Assembly (NCBI RefSeq): GCF_014650675.1
Contig: NZ_BMVK01000011.1
Location: 62,001 to 126,000, forward strand
Length of the DNA stretch: 64,000 nt
Reading direction: 5' to 3'
Source of the DNA: Streptomyces anulatus
GTDB taxonomy: Bacteria; Actinomycetota; Actinomycetes; Streptomycetales; Streptomycetaceae
Part shown: piece by piece, positions 1 through 8,974 of the stretch
Layout of the letters: each line of letters starts with the position of its first letter
Numbering within the stretch: the stretch's first letter is position 1
Translations under genes and position numbers: made by a program
The notes under the pieces: generated by a model
Database searches by the model: none
Told to the model about the DNA's origin: nothing
What the model saw: only the letters and a program-made list of their open reading frames with translations

Positions 1-653
1 CCCGTACCGGGCGGCCCGTAGAGCAGGACGCCCTTGGGGATCTTGGCGCCGACGGCCTGGAACTTCGCCGGCTCCTGGAGGAACTCCTTGATCTCGTGGA
101 GTTCCTCGACCGCTTCGTCGGACCCCGCCACATCGGAGAAGGTCGTCTTGGGGGTGTCCTTGGTGATCAGCTTGGCCTTGGACTTGCCGAACTGCATGAC
201 CTTGGAACCGCCGCCCTGCATCTGATTCATCAGAAACAGGAAGACGACCACGATGAGGACGAAGGGCAGCAGCGAGAGGAGGATCGAGACGAACGGGGAC
301 TGCTTCGACGGCGAGACGGTGTAACCCTTCTCGATGTCGCCGTTCTCGAACTTCTGCTGCAACGTGTCGGCGAGCTCGACGCCCTGGTTGCCGATGTAGC
401 TCGCCTGGAACTTGCTGCCGGACTCGCCTTCGAGCTTCTGGCCGTCCTTCAGTTCGATCTTGAGGATTTGTTCGTCACCGGTGGTCAGCTTGGCCTGCTC
501 CACCTGGTCCTTGCTGATCGCCTGGATCACCTTGCCGGTGTCCACCGTCTTGTAGCCGCCAGACGAGCCGACGACCTGCATCAACACGACCACGGCGAGG
601 ACGGCCAGCACGATCCACATGACCGGCCCACGGAAGTATCGCTTCACGTCCAT
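1..653 (-). CDS. ftsH: ATP-dependent zinc metalloprotease FtsH, N-terminal part (cut by window start)
   Basis: FtsH is a membrane-anchored AAA+ protease that extracts and degrades membrane and short-lived cytosolic proteins. The visible 217 residues show a short cytosolic N-terminus, a first membrane segment (about residues 11-28), an extracytoplasmic domain (about 30-118), a second membrane segment (about 121-142, ending LMNQMQGGG), and the start of the AAA+ domain (TFSDVAGSDEA near 171). The window stops inside the Walker A loop (GPPGTG, residues 213-218), so the rest of the ATPase and the HEXXH protease domain lie outside. The ATG at 653 is chosen because MDVKRYFRGP is the usual Streptomyces FtsH start; an out-of-frame ATG lies 4 bases upstream. 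It is the last visible gene of the dacB-tilS-hpt-ftsH run. Confidence 0.95.
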   Translation of the reverse strand, partial: MDVKRYFRGPVMWIVLAVLAVVVLMQVVGSSGGYKTVDTGKVIQAISKDQVEQAKLTTGDEQILKIELKDGQKLEGESGSKFQASYIGNQGVELADTLQQKFENGDIEKGYTVSPSKQSPFVSILLSLLPFVLIVVVFLFLMNQMQGGGSKVMQFGKSKAKLITKDTPKTTFSDVAGSDEAVEELHEIKEFLQEPAKFQAVGAKIPKGVLLYGPPGT

Positions 654-702
654 CCATACGGAGCGAAGACGCCCCGTCCCTCCTGCCCGTAGGTAAATGC
701 TG

Positions 703-733
703 CTGTTTGAAAAGACTGTTTGAAAAGACTGTT
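703..733. repeat. 13-bp tandem repeat upstream of ftsH
   Basis: CTGTTTGAAAAGA occurs twice head-to-tail (703-715 and 716-728), followed by CTGTT of a third copy. It lies in the 195-bp gap between hpt and ftsH, about 50 bp before the ftsH start, in unusually AT-rich sequence for this genome. A promoter or regulator-binding role is inferred from position only. Confidence 0.6.
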
Positions 734-848
734 CTTCGGACGGTACCCCAGCATCGTCACCCGCGACTGCCGGGTTCGGCGGAGAAACCTGCTTTCGCAG
801 CTTCAACGGCCCGAGGGCAGTGAGGGTTCCCCAGCGGGTCGGCCGGGG

Positions 849-1403
849 TCAGCCGCCGTAGACGTGCGGGGCGAGCGTGCCGACGAAGGGCAGGTTGCGG
901 TACTTCTCCGCGTAGTCCAGCCCGTAGCCGACGACGAACTCGTTGGGGATGTCGAAACCGATCCACTTCACATCGATCGCGACCTTTGCGGCATCCGGCT
1001 TGCGCAGCAGGGTGCAGACCTCCAGCGAGGCCGGCTCCCGGGAGCCCAGGTTGGACAGCAGCCAGGACAGCGTCAGACCGGAGTCGATGATGTCCTCGAC
1101 GATCAGGACGTGCTTGCCCTTGATGTCGGTGTCGAGGTCCTTGAGGATCCGGACGACGCCGGAGGACTGGGTGCCCGCCCCGTACGAGGAGACGGCCATC
1201 CAGTCCATCGTGACGGGGGTGGACAGCGCGCGCGCCAGGTCCGCCATGACCATCACCGCGCCCTTGAGGACGCCGACGATCAGCAGGTCCTTGCCCGCGT
1301 ACTCCGCGTCGATCTTCGCGGCCAGCTCGACGAGCTTCGCGTCGATCTCTTCCTTGGTGAGGAGCACCGACTGAAGGTCGGTACCCATGTCCTTCTCGTT
1401 CAC
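849..1403 (-). CDS. hpt: hypoxanthine phosphoribosyltransferase
   Basis: This purine salvage enzyme transfers phosphoribose from PRPP to hypoxanthine or guanine, giving IMP or GMP. The protein has 184 residues, normal for bacterial Hpt. The PRPP-binding signature VLIVEDIIDSG and the upstream segment DLLIVGVLKGAVMVMADLAR match the family closely, and it ends in the typical APHVYGG tail. The GTG at 1403 is preferred because a purine-rich AGAGA lies 8 bases upstream. The in-frame ATG at 1388 has a purine run directly against it, too close to act as a ribosome site. It sits between tilS and ftsH on the same strand, the usual actinobacterial order. Confidence 0.93.
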   Translation of the reverse strand: MNEKDMGTDLQSVLLTKEEIDAKLVELAAKIDAEYAGKDLLIVGVLKGAVMVMADLARALSTPVTMDWMAVSSYGAGTQSSGVVRILKDLDTDIKGKHVLIVEDIIDSGLTLSWLLSNLGSREPASLEVCTLLRKPDAAKVAIDVKWIGFDIPNEFVVGYGLDYAEKYRNLPFVGTLAPHVYGG

Positions 1404-1486
1404 CCACGTCTCTTTCTCTGCCTGCCGGCCCGGGAAAGCGCCCCGGGCCGGGCCGGCTGTTCGCCTGCACTTCAGCCGCTTGCGCG

Positions 1487-2599
1487 TCAGCTCTGCCGAA
1501 TGACCAGTCTGCCACCCTGCCGCATCGCCTCGACGCGGCCGGGCAGGTTGATGGCCCGCTGGCCGCGCCAGCCGGTGATCAGGCGGTCGACTTCTTCGAG
1601 GTGCCGTGCGAAGAGGGAGCCGGCGGGCGCCCCGGCCTCGATCAGTGCGCGGCGCAGCACCCGGCGGCGCACCGCGGGCGGCAGGACGTAGAGCTTGGCG
1701 CACTCCAGGCGGCCGGTCTCGTCGCGTACGGACAGCTCGGCCTGGGCGGCCCAGGTGTCCAGGGCGTCGGCGTCGTCGCGGGAGAGCTGGGCGGTGCGGG
1801 CGAGGGCCTCGACGACGCCCTTGCCGAGCGCCTTCTCCAGGGCGGGCAGGCCTTCGTGGCGGAGCCGGGAGCGGGTGTAGGCGGGGTCGATGTTGTGCGG
1901 GTCGTCCCAGACGGGCAGGGACTGGACCAGGCAGGCCTTGCGGACGGCCTGCCGGTCGAGCTGGAGGAAGGGGCGGCGGTAGCGGCCGGCCGGCCCGGAG
2001 GCGGCGGCCATGCCGGAGAGCGAGCGGATGCCGGAGCCGCGGGCGAGCCCGAGGAGGACCGTCTCGGCCTGGTCGTCGCGGGTGTGGCCGAGCAGGACGG
2101 CGGCGGCGCCGTGGCGTTCGGCGGCGGCGTCCAGCGCGGCGTAGCGGGCGTCGCGGGCGGCGGCCTCGGGGCCGCCCTCGCGTCCGACGTGCACGGCGAC
2201 GGCCTCGACGGGGTCGAGGTCCATGGCGGTGAGCCGGGTGACGACCTCGGCGGCGCGGAGACCGGATCCCGGCTGGAGGTTGTGGTCGACGGTGATGCCG
2301 CCGGCCCGGACGGCGAGTTTGCGGGCCTCGAACGCGAGCGCGGAGGCGAGCGCCATGGAGTCGGCGCCGCCGGAGCAGGCGACGAGCACGAGGGGGGTGT
2401 CGGGCCGTTCGGGGAGTGCTGTGCGGGGGCTGCCCGCGGCGCCGGCCTCGGCGTAGCGGGAGCGGGCGGCGTGCGCGGGGCGCCTCGCCGCGTCGGCGGG
2501 CCGGTCGTGGTCGGCGTGCCGGTGGAATTCGGTGAGTACGTCGTGGAGTACGCGGCGGACCGCCAGGCGTATCGCCGCGACCGCAGGATGGGGACCCAT
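1487..2599 (-). CDS. tilS: tRNA(Ile)-lysidine synthase
   Basis: TilS converts the wobble cytidine of the tRNA-Ile CAU anticodon to lysidine, using ATP and lysine, so that AUA is read as isoleucine. The 370-residue protein carries the N-type ATP-pyrophosphatase loop VLVACSGGADSMALA (about residues 71-85) and a downstream LLGHTRDDQAETVLLGLARGSG block, both family hallmarks. The C-terminal half (RRVLRRALIEAGAP) is the less conserved TilS substrate-binding region. The ATG at 2599 is used: GAAGGG sits 9-10 bases upstream and MGPHPAVAAIRLAVR is a natural start. It is followed 83 bp later by hpt, a very common pairing. Confidence 0.93.
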   Translation of the reverse strand: MGPHPAVAAIRLAVRRVLHDVLTEFHRHADHDRPADAARRPAHAARSRYAEAGAAGSPRTALPERPDTPLVLVACSGGADSMALASALAFEARKLAVRAGGITVDHNLQPGSGLRAAEVVTRLTAMDLDPVEAVAVHVGREGGPEAAARDARYAALDAAAERHGAAAVLLGHTRDDQAETVLLGLARGSGIRSLSGMAAASGPAGRYRRPFLQLDRQAVRKACLVQSLPVWDDPHNIDPAYTRSRLRHEGLPALEKALGKGVVEALARTAQLSRDDADALDTWAAQAELSVRDETGRLECAKLYVLPPAVRRRVLRRALIEAGAPAGSLFARHLEEVDRLITGWRGQRAINLPGRVEAMRQGGRLVIRQS

Positions 2600-2785
2600 G
2601 TCCGGTGCCCTTCGTGGAGTTCGGGAGGAGCGTCGAGCGCCGGAACGCGTGAGTCCCGTCACTCAGAGTGCGTCGATGGTGACAGAGGCAAGCTGTTCAT
2701 CGAGCATTGCACGCCTTCCCATGCCCCTACGGTCCCTCGGATGGGTGATTGGCGGACCAATATCGGTCCCCGGACCGCCCGAGGG

Positions 2786-3922
2786 TCAGGATTCGGCCTT
2801 ACGGTGCACCCTCGCGACCCAGTCGGCGGGCTTGGCGATCTCGGCTTTGGTCGGGAGGGTGTTCGGTGAGGTCCAGACGCGGTTGAAGCCGTCCATGCCG
2901 ACCTCTTCGACGACCGATCGTACGAACTTCTCGCCGTCCTTGTACTGCCGGAGCTTGGCGTCCAGGCCGAGGAGCTTGCGCAGGGCCTGGTCGAGACGGC
3001 CGGCGCCCTGGGCGCGGCGCTGCTGGAACTTCTCGCGGATCTCGGAGACGGAGCCGACGACCTCGGGGCCCACGCCGTCCATCACGAAGTCCGCGTGTCC
3101 TTCGAGGAGGGACATGACGGCGGTGAGGCGGCCGAGCACTTCGCGCTGGGCGGGGGTCTGGACGATGTCGACGAGGCTCCGGTTGTCGCTCTCGCCCTGT
3201 TCGCCCTCGGGCCGTCCGGCGCCGGAGAGGGACTGGGCGGCCTCGCGGAGGCGCTCCAGGAAGGTCATCGGGTCGACGTCGGTCTCGTCGAGGAACGTCT
3301 GGATCTCGCCCTGGAGGTGGTCGCGGAGCCAGGGCACGCCGGTGAACTGGGTGCGGTGGGTCTCCTCGTGGAGGGCGACCCAGAGCCGGAAGTCGTGCGG
3401 GTCGACGTCCAGCTCGCGTTCGACGTGGACGATGTTCGGGGCGACGAGGAGCAGCCGGCCGCCGCCGTCGGCGGAGGCGGGCAGGTCCCTGGTGGCCGGG
3501 GCGAACGTCTCGTACTGGCCGAGGACCCGGGAGGCGAGGAAGGAGAGCAGCATGCCCAGCTCGACGCCGGTGACCTTGCCGCCGACCGCGCCGAGGACGG
3601 CGCCGCCGGGTCCGCCGGAGCGGCGGCTCTCCATCTTGGCGAGCAGGGGGCGCAGCAGTTCGCGGAAGCCGGCGACGTTGGCCTTGATCCAGCCGGCCCG
3701 GTCGACGACGAGGACGGGAGTGTCCTCGGGTTCGGTCCCCTCGGGGATCATCCGGGTGAAGAGCCGGACGTGTTCCTCCGAGGCCCTGGCGTGCCGCCGG
3801 AGCTCCGCGACGACGGCGCGGGCCTCCTCGCGGCTGATGTCGGGCCCGGGCCGTACGAGCCGGGTCGCGGTCGCCACCGCGAGATTCCAGTCGACCATCT
3901 GGGCACCACCGATGCTCGTCAT
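2786..3922 (-). CDS. zinc-dependent metalloprotease-like protein (DUF2342 family)
   Basis: This 378-residue actinobacterial protein belongs to the family often named zinc-dependent metalloprotease or F420 biosynthesis-associated protein. It contains an HEXXH zinc motif (HEETH, in VALHEETHRTQFTGVPWL, about residues 187-191) and a later EGHADFVMDGVG segment that probably supplies a further ligand. No signal peptide or membrane segment is visible, so it is probably cytoplasmic. It lies between dacB and tilS, all on the minus strand. The real substrate is not known, and the F420 link in its name is not supported by any neighbour here. The start could also be MVDWNLAVATATRL at 3898. Confidence 0.85.
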   Translation of the reverse strand: MTSIGGAQMVDWNLAVATATRLVRPGPDISREEARAVVAELRRHARASEEHVRLFTRMIPEGTEPEDTPVLVVDRAGWIKANVAGFRELLRPLLAKMESRRSGGPGGAVLGAVGGKVTGVELGMLLSFLASRVLGQYETFAPATRDLPASADGGGRLLLVAPNIVHVERELDVDPHDFRLWVALHEETHRTQFTGVPWLRDHLQGEIQTFLDETDVDPMTFLERLREAAQSLSGAGRPEGEQGESDNRSLVDIVQTPAQREVLGRLTAVMSLLEGHADFVMDGVGPEVVGSVSEIREKFQQRRAQGAGRLDQALRKLLGLDAKLRQYKDGEKFVRSVVEEVGMDGFNRVWTSPNTLPTKAEIAKPADWVARVHRKAES

Positions 3923-3992
3923 GCGTCAACCGTACGTGAGCCCGTCGCCCCGTGGTGGGGTCTTGCACGGCTCTTCGGGTGCTGGGCGGTGA

Positions 3993-5468
3993 TCAGCGGG
4001 CCGGACGGGCGAGTGCGGTGGCCAGGGCGTCGAGGGCGGGTTCGGCTTCGGTGGCGGAGAGGCTGCCGGAGGCGAGGAAGGCGAAGGCGAGCAGGCGGCC
4101 CCGGGGGTCGACGACGGTTCCGGCGAGGGAGTTGACGCCGTTGAGGGTGCCGGTCTTGGCGCGGATCAGGCCGGTGCCTTCGGAGCCGTCCCGGTAGCGG
4201 TCGCCGAGGGTGCCGCTGAATCCGGCGATCGGGAGGCCGGTGAGGACCGGGCGCAGTCCGGGGCGGTCGGGGTCGGCGGCGCGGGCGAGGAGGGCGGTGA
4301 GGAGGGCGGGGGTGACCCGGTCCTTGCGGTCCAGGCCGCTGCCGTCGGCGAGGTGGGCCCCGGTCACCGGGACCTTCAGCTTCTTCAGTTCGTTGGTGAC
4401 GGCGCGGCGGGCTCCGGCGAAGTCGGCGCTCTCTCCCTTGGCGATGGCGGTCTGCCGGGCGAGTGCCTCGGCGATGTCGTTGTCGCTGTTGGTGAGGGTG
4501 CGCTCGACGAGGGCGGAGAGCGGGGCCGAGCGGTGGGTGGCGACGGTGCGGGCCTTGTCCGCCGGGCGGGCCTCGCGGGGCGTGCCGGTGACCTTGACGC
4601 CGGCCTTTTCCAGTTGTGCGGCGAAGGCGCGGGCCGCGTCTCCGGCGGGGTCGTCGGTGCGCTTGGCGGGGCCGCGGTCCGTGTCGTTGACACGGCCCTC
4701 GTTGACCATCAGGGCGGTGACGGGGGCGATGTTCTCGTTGGGGCTGATCGGGTGGAGCACGGGGCCGGTGTAGCGGGAGGTGTCGTAGGCGAGCCGCACG
4801 GAGTCCTTGCCGTCCTCACGCAGGGCCTTCGCGGCGTCCGCGGCCATCGAGCGCAGGGCGGCCTTGCTCAGCGTCGGGTCGCCGCCGCCCACGAGGGTGA
4901 GGGTGCGGGCGTCGGGGGACAGCGCGGCGGTGGTGGCGATGCGGTGGTCGGGGCCCAGCACGGAGAGCGCGGCGGTGGTGGTGGCGATCTTGATGGTGGA
5001 CGCCGGGGTCATCGCGGTGGTGGCGCCGTTTCCGTACAGCTGCTTGCCGGTGGCGGTGTCGATGACGGACGCGGTGACCTTGTCGCCGAGTTCGGGCACG
5101 CCGATGAGCGGGGCGAGGGTGTCGCGGAGCGCCGCGGCGTCCTGGGGGGCGTCGTGGGTGGTGGTGCCGAGCGCCGGGAGGACCGCCGGGGCGCTGGGGG
5201 CCGGGCGGGGGCCGTCGGGCGTCGGGCGGCCGTGATGTGCGCCACCTGTTCGGTCCGCGGTGACTGCCAGTGCCCGCTCGGCCTTACGCTGACCGTTGTC
5301 CCAGGGGCCGGCGGCGAGGACGGCGCCGGCAGCGACGACCAGGCCGAGCGTGGCGGAGCCTGCGATGACCTGCCAGGTGTACGACCCGTTGTGTCTGTTC
5401 TTCAGGACCTTCAGCCTGCCCCACGGGTCCGACGGGCGCATCGACGGTCTTTCCACCGGCTCGGCCAC
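3993..5468 (-). CDS. dacB: D-alanyl-D-alanine carboxypeptidase/endopeptidase (PBP4 type, peptidase S13)
   Basis: This extracytoplasmic penicillin-binding protein trims D-Ala from peptidoglycan stem peptides or cleaves cross-links. The three active-site motifs are present in order: SxxK (STIK, about residues 157-160), SxN (SDN, in TNSDNDIAEA) and KTG (in IRAKTGTLNGV). An N-terminal membrane anchor (WQVIAGSATLGLVVAAGAV) precedes a Pro/Gly-rich linker. I use the GTG at 5468 because AAGGGG lies 10 bases upstream; an in-frame GTG at 5513 would add 15 residues but has no visible ribosome site. It is divergent from ppa and heads the minus-strand run leading to tilS, hpt and ftsH. Confidence 0.9.
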   Translation of the reverse strand: MAEPVERPSMRPSDPWGRLKVLKNRHNGSYTWQVIAGSATLGLVVAAGAVLAAGPWDNGQRKAERALAVTADRTGGAHHGRPTPDGPRPAPSAPAVLPALGTTTHDAPQDAAALRDTLAPLIGVPELGDKVTASVIDTATGKQLYGNGATTAMTPASTIKIATTTAALSVLGPDHRIATTAALSPDARTLTLVGGGDPTLSKAALRSMAADAAKALREDGKDSVRLAYDTSRYTGPVLHPISPNENIAPVTALMVNEGRVNDTDRGPAKRTDDPAGDAARAFAAQLEKAGVKVTGTPREARPADKARTVATHRSAPLSALVERTLTNSDNDIAEALARQTAIAKGESADFAGARRAVTNELKKLKVPVTGAHLADGSGLDRKDRVTPALLTALLARAADPDRPGLRPVLTGLPIAGFSGTLGDRYRDGSEGTGLIRAKTGTLNGVNSLAGTVVDPRGRLLAFAFLASGSLSATEAEPALDALATALARPAR

Positions 5469-5554
5469 CGTTGACCAGCCCCTTTCGCGAGCACTCTTCT
5501 GCGTGGGGGACACTTAATCACCAGTCGTATGTGTTGATCATGGAGGAGCCACCC

Positions 5555-6049
5555 GTGGAGTTCGACGTCACCATCGAGATCCCGAAGGGTTCGCGGAACA
5601 AGTACGAGGTGGACCACGAGACCGGTCGGATCCGCCTGGACCGTCGACTCTTCACCTCGACCAGCTACCCGGCCGACTACGGCTTCGTCGAGAACACCCT
5701 CGGCGAGGACGGCGACCCGCTGGACGCGCTGGTCATTCTGGACGAGCCGACCTTCCCCGGTTGCCTCATCAAGTGCCGTGCCATCGGCATGTTCCGGATG
5801 ACCGACGAGGCGGGCGGCGACGACAAGCTGCTCTGCGTCCCGGCGTCCGACCCGCGGGTGGAGCACCTGCGCGACATCCACCACGTGTCGGAGTTCGACC
5901 GCCTGGAGATCCAGCACTTCTTCGAGGTCTACAAGGACCTGGAGCCGGGCAAGTCCGTCGAGGGCGCCGACTGGGTCGGCCGTACCGAGGCGGAGGCCGA
6001 GATCGAGGCCTCGTACAAGCGTCTTGAGGCCCAGGGCGGCGCGCACTGA
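5555..6049 (+). CDS. ppa: inorganic pyrophosphatase
   Basis: Ppa hydrolyses pyrophosphate to phosphate in the cytoplasm, pulling biosynthetic reactions forward. The 164-residue protein is a family I enzyme: it starts EFDVTIEIPKGSRNKYE and carries the signature EDGDPLDALV with its metal-binding aspartates. The GTG at 5555 is chosen because GGAGGAG lies 6 bases upstream. An in-frame ATG at 5540 would place that ribosome site inside the coding region. It is divergent from dacB (87 bp between starts) and is followed by a strong hairpin. Confidence 0.95.
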   Translation: MEFDVTIEIPKGSRNKYEVDHETGRIRLDRRLFTSTSYPADYGFVENTLGEDGDPLDALVILDEPTFPGCLIKCRAIGMFRMTDEAGGDDKLLCVPASDPRVEHLRDIHHVSEFDRLEIQHFFEVYKDLEPGKSVEGADWVGRTEAEAEIEASYKRLEAQGGAH

Positions 6050-6093
6050 CGTCCCTCTTCCGGTTCCGTTTGTGAGCCGGACGGCCGTCCCGG

Positions 6094-6129
6094 AACGGGC
6101 GGTACACCTTCGCGGGTGTGCCGCCCGTT
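6094..6129 (+). terminator. hairpin terminator after ppa
   Basis: Two 15-base arms (6094-6108 and 6115-6129) pair fully, with one G-T wobble, around a TTCGCG loop. It lies 45 bp after the ppa stop and before the next plus-strand gene. Confidence 0.8.
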
Positions 6130-6236
6130 TCGCTGTCCGCACTTCTGCGCGTGCGGGGCCCATGGCCGTGGCCATACTGGGCACACGTGCGGCGGGGCAC
6201 TCCCAGTGACGTGCAGTCGAGGAGGAACGAGGTCGA

Positions 6237-7940
6237 GTGGTGGCGGAATCGGGCGGTCCTGAGGACCAGAAGCCCCAGTCCGACGAGGCGCGGAGCGCTT
6301 TCGCCCCGCCCGCGGGGACGAGTCATCCGGCGTCGCCGCCCGAGGAGGACCATCCGACGTCGGAGTTCGCGCTGCCGACCGGTGTGCACCAGGACCAGGG
6401 TGGTCCGGCCGCTTCGGGCGGCGGGTCCGGGAGCGGCACGAACTCCGACACGCTGAGTTCCGCTTTCACCCCGCCGAGCACGTACAACGCCCAGCAGTCG
6501 CCGCCCGCGTTCACCCCGGCGCAGGGCATTCCGATGGTCAGGCTGACCAAGGAGGCCCCCTGGCAGGACCGGATGCGCACAATGCTGCGGATGCCGGTGA
6601 CCGAGCGTCCGGCCACGGAGGCGATCCAGCGGACCGACGACGAGACGGGCCCCGCCGTGCCGCGCGTGCTCGACCTGACGTTGCGTATCGGGGAGCTGCT
6701 GCTGGCGGGCGGCGAGGGCGCCGAGGACGTCGAGGCGGCCATGTTCGCGGTGACCCGGTCCTACGGTCTCGACCGCAGCGAGCCGACGGTCACGTTCACG
6801 CTGCTGTCCATCTCGCACCAGCCGTCGCTGGTCGACGACCCGGTGACGGCGAGCCGTACGGTACGCCGTCGGGGCACCGACTACACCCGTCTGGCGGCCG
6901 TGTTCCGGCTGGTCGACGACATCACCAGCACGGACGCCGAGATCTCGCTGGAGGAGGCCTACCGGCGGCTCGCGGAGATCCGCCGTAATCGCCACCCGTA
7001 TCCGGGCTGGGTGCTGACGGCGGCCGCCGGGCTGCTGGCCGGTTCGGCCTCCGTGCTGGTCGGCGGCGGGTTCCTGGTGTTCGTCGTGGCGGCGGCGGGC
7101 GCGATGCTCGGCGACCGTCTCGCGTGGCTGTGCGCCGGGCGCGGGCTGCCGGAGTTCTACCAGTTCACGGTGGCCGCGATGCCGCCCGCCGCGATGGGGG
7201 TGGCGCTGACGCTGACCCATTCGACGGATATCCGGCCGTCCGCGGTGATCACCGGTGGGCTGTTCGCGCTGCTGCCGGGGCGGGCGCTGGTGGCAGGGGT
7301 GCAGGACGGGCTGACCGGCTACTACATCACCGCCTCGGCCCGCCTCCTGGAGGTCATGTACTTCTTCATCGGGATCGTCGCGGGTGTGCTGATCGTCCTG
7401 TACCTGGGGCTCCAGCTGGGGGCCGAGCTCAATCCCGAGGCCCGGTTCACGCCGTACAACGAGCCGGTGATCCAGATCCTGGCGTCGATGGCGCTGAGCC
7501 TGGCGTTCGCGGTGCTGCTCCAGCAGGAGCGCTCCACCGTGCTGGCGGTCACCCTGAACGGCGGAGTGGCCTGGATCATCTTCGGGGCGATGGCACGGAC
7601 CGGGGGCATCTCGCCGGTCGCGGCGACGGCGGTGGCGGCCGGTCTGGTGGGACTGTTCGGCCAGTTGTTCTCGCGCTACCGGTTCCATTCCTCGCTGCCG
7701 TACATCACGGCGGCGATCGGGCCGCTGCTGCCCGGTTCGGCGACGTACTTCGGTCTGCTCGGCGTGGCGCAGAACGAGCTGGACACGGGGCTGGCCTCGC
7801 TGTCGACGGCGGTGGCGACGGCGCTGGCCATCGCGATCGGGGTGAACCTGGGGAGCGAGATCTCGCGGCTGTTCATGGGGGTGCCGGGCGCGGTCGGCGG
7901 GGCGAGCCGCCGGGCGGCGAAGCGGACCAGGGGGTTCTGA
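6237..7940 (+). CDS. ThrE-type threonine/serine exporter family membrane protein
   Basis: Members of this family export threonine and serine, as shown for ThrE of Corynebacterium; the substrate here is inferred. The 567-residue protein has a long hydrophilic Pro/Ser/Gly-rich N-terminus (about 130 residues), then the family's cytoplasmic domain (VLDLTLRIGELLLAGGEGAEDVE and YGLDRSEPTVTFT), then about ten hydrophobic segments from GWVLTAAAGLLAGSASVLVG to the end. Both ThrE halves are fused in one chain, as in corynebacteria. The start is GTG at 6237, with GGAGGA about 10 bases upstream; the next codon is also GTG. It converges on the DedA gene across a strong shared terminator. Confidence 0.85.
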   Translation: MVAESGGPEDQKPQSDEARSAFAPPAGTSHPASPPEEDHPTSEFALPTGVHQDQGGPAASGGGSGSGTNSDTLSSAFTPPSTYNAQQSPPAFTPAQGIPMVRLTKEAPWQDRMRTMLRMPVTERPATEAIQRTDDETGPAVPRVLDLTLRIGELLLAGGEGAEDVEAAMFAVTRSYGLDRSEPTVTFTLLSISHQPSLVDDPVTASRTVRRRGTDYTRLAAVFRLVDDITSTDAEISLEEAYRRLAEIRRNRHPYPGWVLTAAAGLLAGSASVLVGGGFLVFVVAAAGAMLGDRLAWLCAGRGLPEFYQFTVAAMPPAAMGVALTLTHSTDIRPSAVITGGLFALLPGRALVAGVQDGLTGYYITASARLLEVMYFFIGIVAGVLIVLYLGLQLGAELNPEARFTPYNEPVIQILASMALSLAFAVLLQQERSTVLAVTLNGGVAWIIFGAMARTGGISPVAATAVAAGLVGLFGQLFSRYRFHSSLPYITAAIGPLLPGSATYFGLLGVAQNELDTGLASLSTAVATALAIAIGVNLGSEISRLFMGVPGAVGGASRRAAKRTRGF

Positions 7941-8032
7941 GCGCGCGGGGCGGCGCGGGGCCCGTGCGCACCGCGCGGCTGCGCGCCTCGTACCCCGCCC
8001 CTCGCACCCCGCGCGCCCCGTGCCCCGTACGA

Positions 8033-8075
8033 CGAAGGCGCCCCTCCCCCGGACCTGCGGGGAGGGGCGCCTTCG
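8033..8075. terminator. bidirectional terminator between ThrE-type and DedA genes
   Basis: Two perfectly complementary 17-base arms (8033-8049 and 8059-8075) flank a 9-base loop. It sits between convergent genes, 24 bp from the DedA stop. The rest of the 158-bp gap is GC-rich with nothing else recognisable. Confidence 0.85.
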
Positions 8076-8098
8076 GTGCGTACGTACGCGGCGCGAGG

Positions 8099-8824
8099 TC
8101 AGCGCTTGGCGTGCCGGCCGCGCTGGCCGGTGGCGGGGCCGTTGCCGCCCGCCGGGGGGCGGCCGGAGCCGTCGCCCTCCAGGGCCTCGGCCGCGGCGGC
8201 CTTCTTGCCCTGGCTGCGGGCCCGCAGCACCTCGACCACGATCGGCACCACGGAGATGAGCACGATCAGGATGAGGATCATCTCGATGTGCTCGTGCACG
8301 AAGTCGATCTTGCCGAGCATCGCGCCGAGCACGGTGACGCCGACGCCCCAGAGGATCGCGCCGACGACGTTGTACGTGATGAAGGAGCGGTAGTTCATCC
8401 GGCTGACGCCCGCGATGATCGGCGTGAAGGTGCGCACGATGGGCACGAAGCGCGCCAGGACCAGGGACTTCGGTCCGTGCTTCTCGAAGAACTCGTGGGC
8501 CTTCTCCACGTTCTCCTGCTTGAAGAGGCGGGAGTCGGGGCGCTTGAAGAGGGCCGGGCCGACCTTGCGGCCGAAGAGATAGCCCACCTGGTCTCCGACG
8601 ATCGCGGCGACGGCCACCAGCGTGCAGACGAGCCAGAGCGGGTACTTCAGCTGCCCCGTGGTCACCAGCAGCCCCGTGGTGAACAGCAGCGAGTCGCCGG
8701 GCAGGAAGAACCCGATCAGGAGGCCGGACTCGGCGAAGACGATGAGAAGAAGGCCGGGGAGTCCGAACGTGTTGAGCAGATAGTCCGGGTCCAGCCAGCT
8801 CGGTCCGAGCGCAAGCGTATTCAA
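8099..8824 (-). CDS. DedA family membrane protein
   Basis: DedA proteins are polytopic inner-membrane proteins; some family members flip polyprenyl or phospholipid carriers and affect envelope stress and the proton motive force. This 241-residue protein shows the family core: VFAESGLLIGFFLPGDSLLF near residues 29-48, a GDQVGYLFGRKVG loop near 77-89, and ARFVPIVRTFTPIIAGVSRM near 123-142 with the conserved F/Y-R-x-x-R/P pattern. The tail after residue 205 is hydrophilic (Lys/Gly/Arg-rich). The start is TTG at 8824 with GGAG 9 bases upstream. It is divergent from the YbjQ gene. Confidence 0.9.
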   Translation of the reverse strand: MNTLALGPSWLDPDYLLNTFGLPGLLLIVFAESGLLIGFFLPGDSLLFTTGLLVTTGQLKYPLWLVCTLVAVAAIVGDQVGYLFGRKVGPALFKRPDSRLFKQENVEKAHEFFEKHGPKSLVLARFVPIVRTFTPIIAGVSRMNYRSFITYNVVGAILWGVGVTVLGAMLGKIDFVHEHIEMILILIVLISVVPIVVEVLRARSQGKKAAAAEALEGDGSGRPPAGGNGPATGQRGRHAKR

Positions 8825-8974
8825 GGGTCCGGGCTCCAGGATGGTGTGCGATGGCGGCTCTGTGGCTGCCCCAAGCTATCAACGCCCGGCCGGTGCCCTT
8901 GGTTCCAGTGGCGCACAGCGGGAATGCGCATCGTGCGGAGCGACCCGAAGCTGATCACAGGAGGTGCCACAAAC

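Noticed and set aside
1601..2869. 422-codon plus-strand frame
   Set aside because: Antisense to tilS; Gly/Val-rich composition from reversed codons, no domain.
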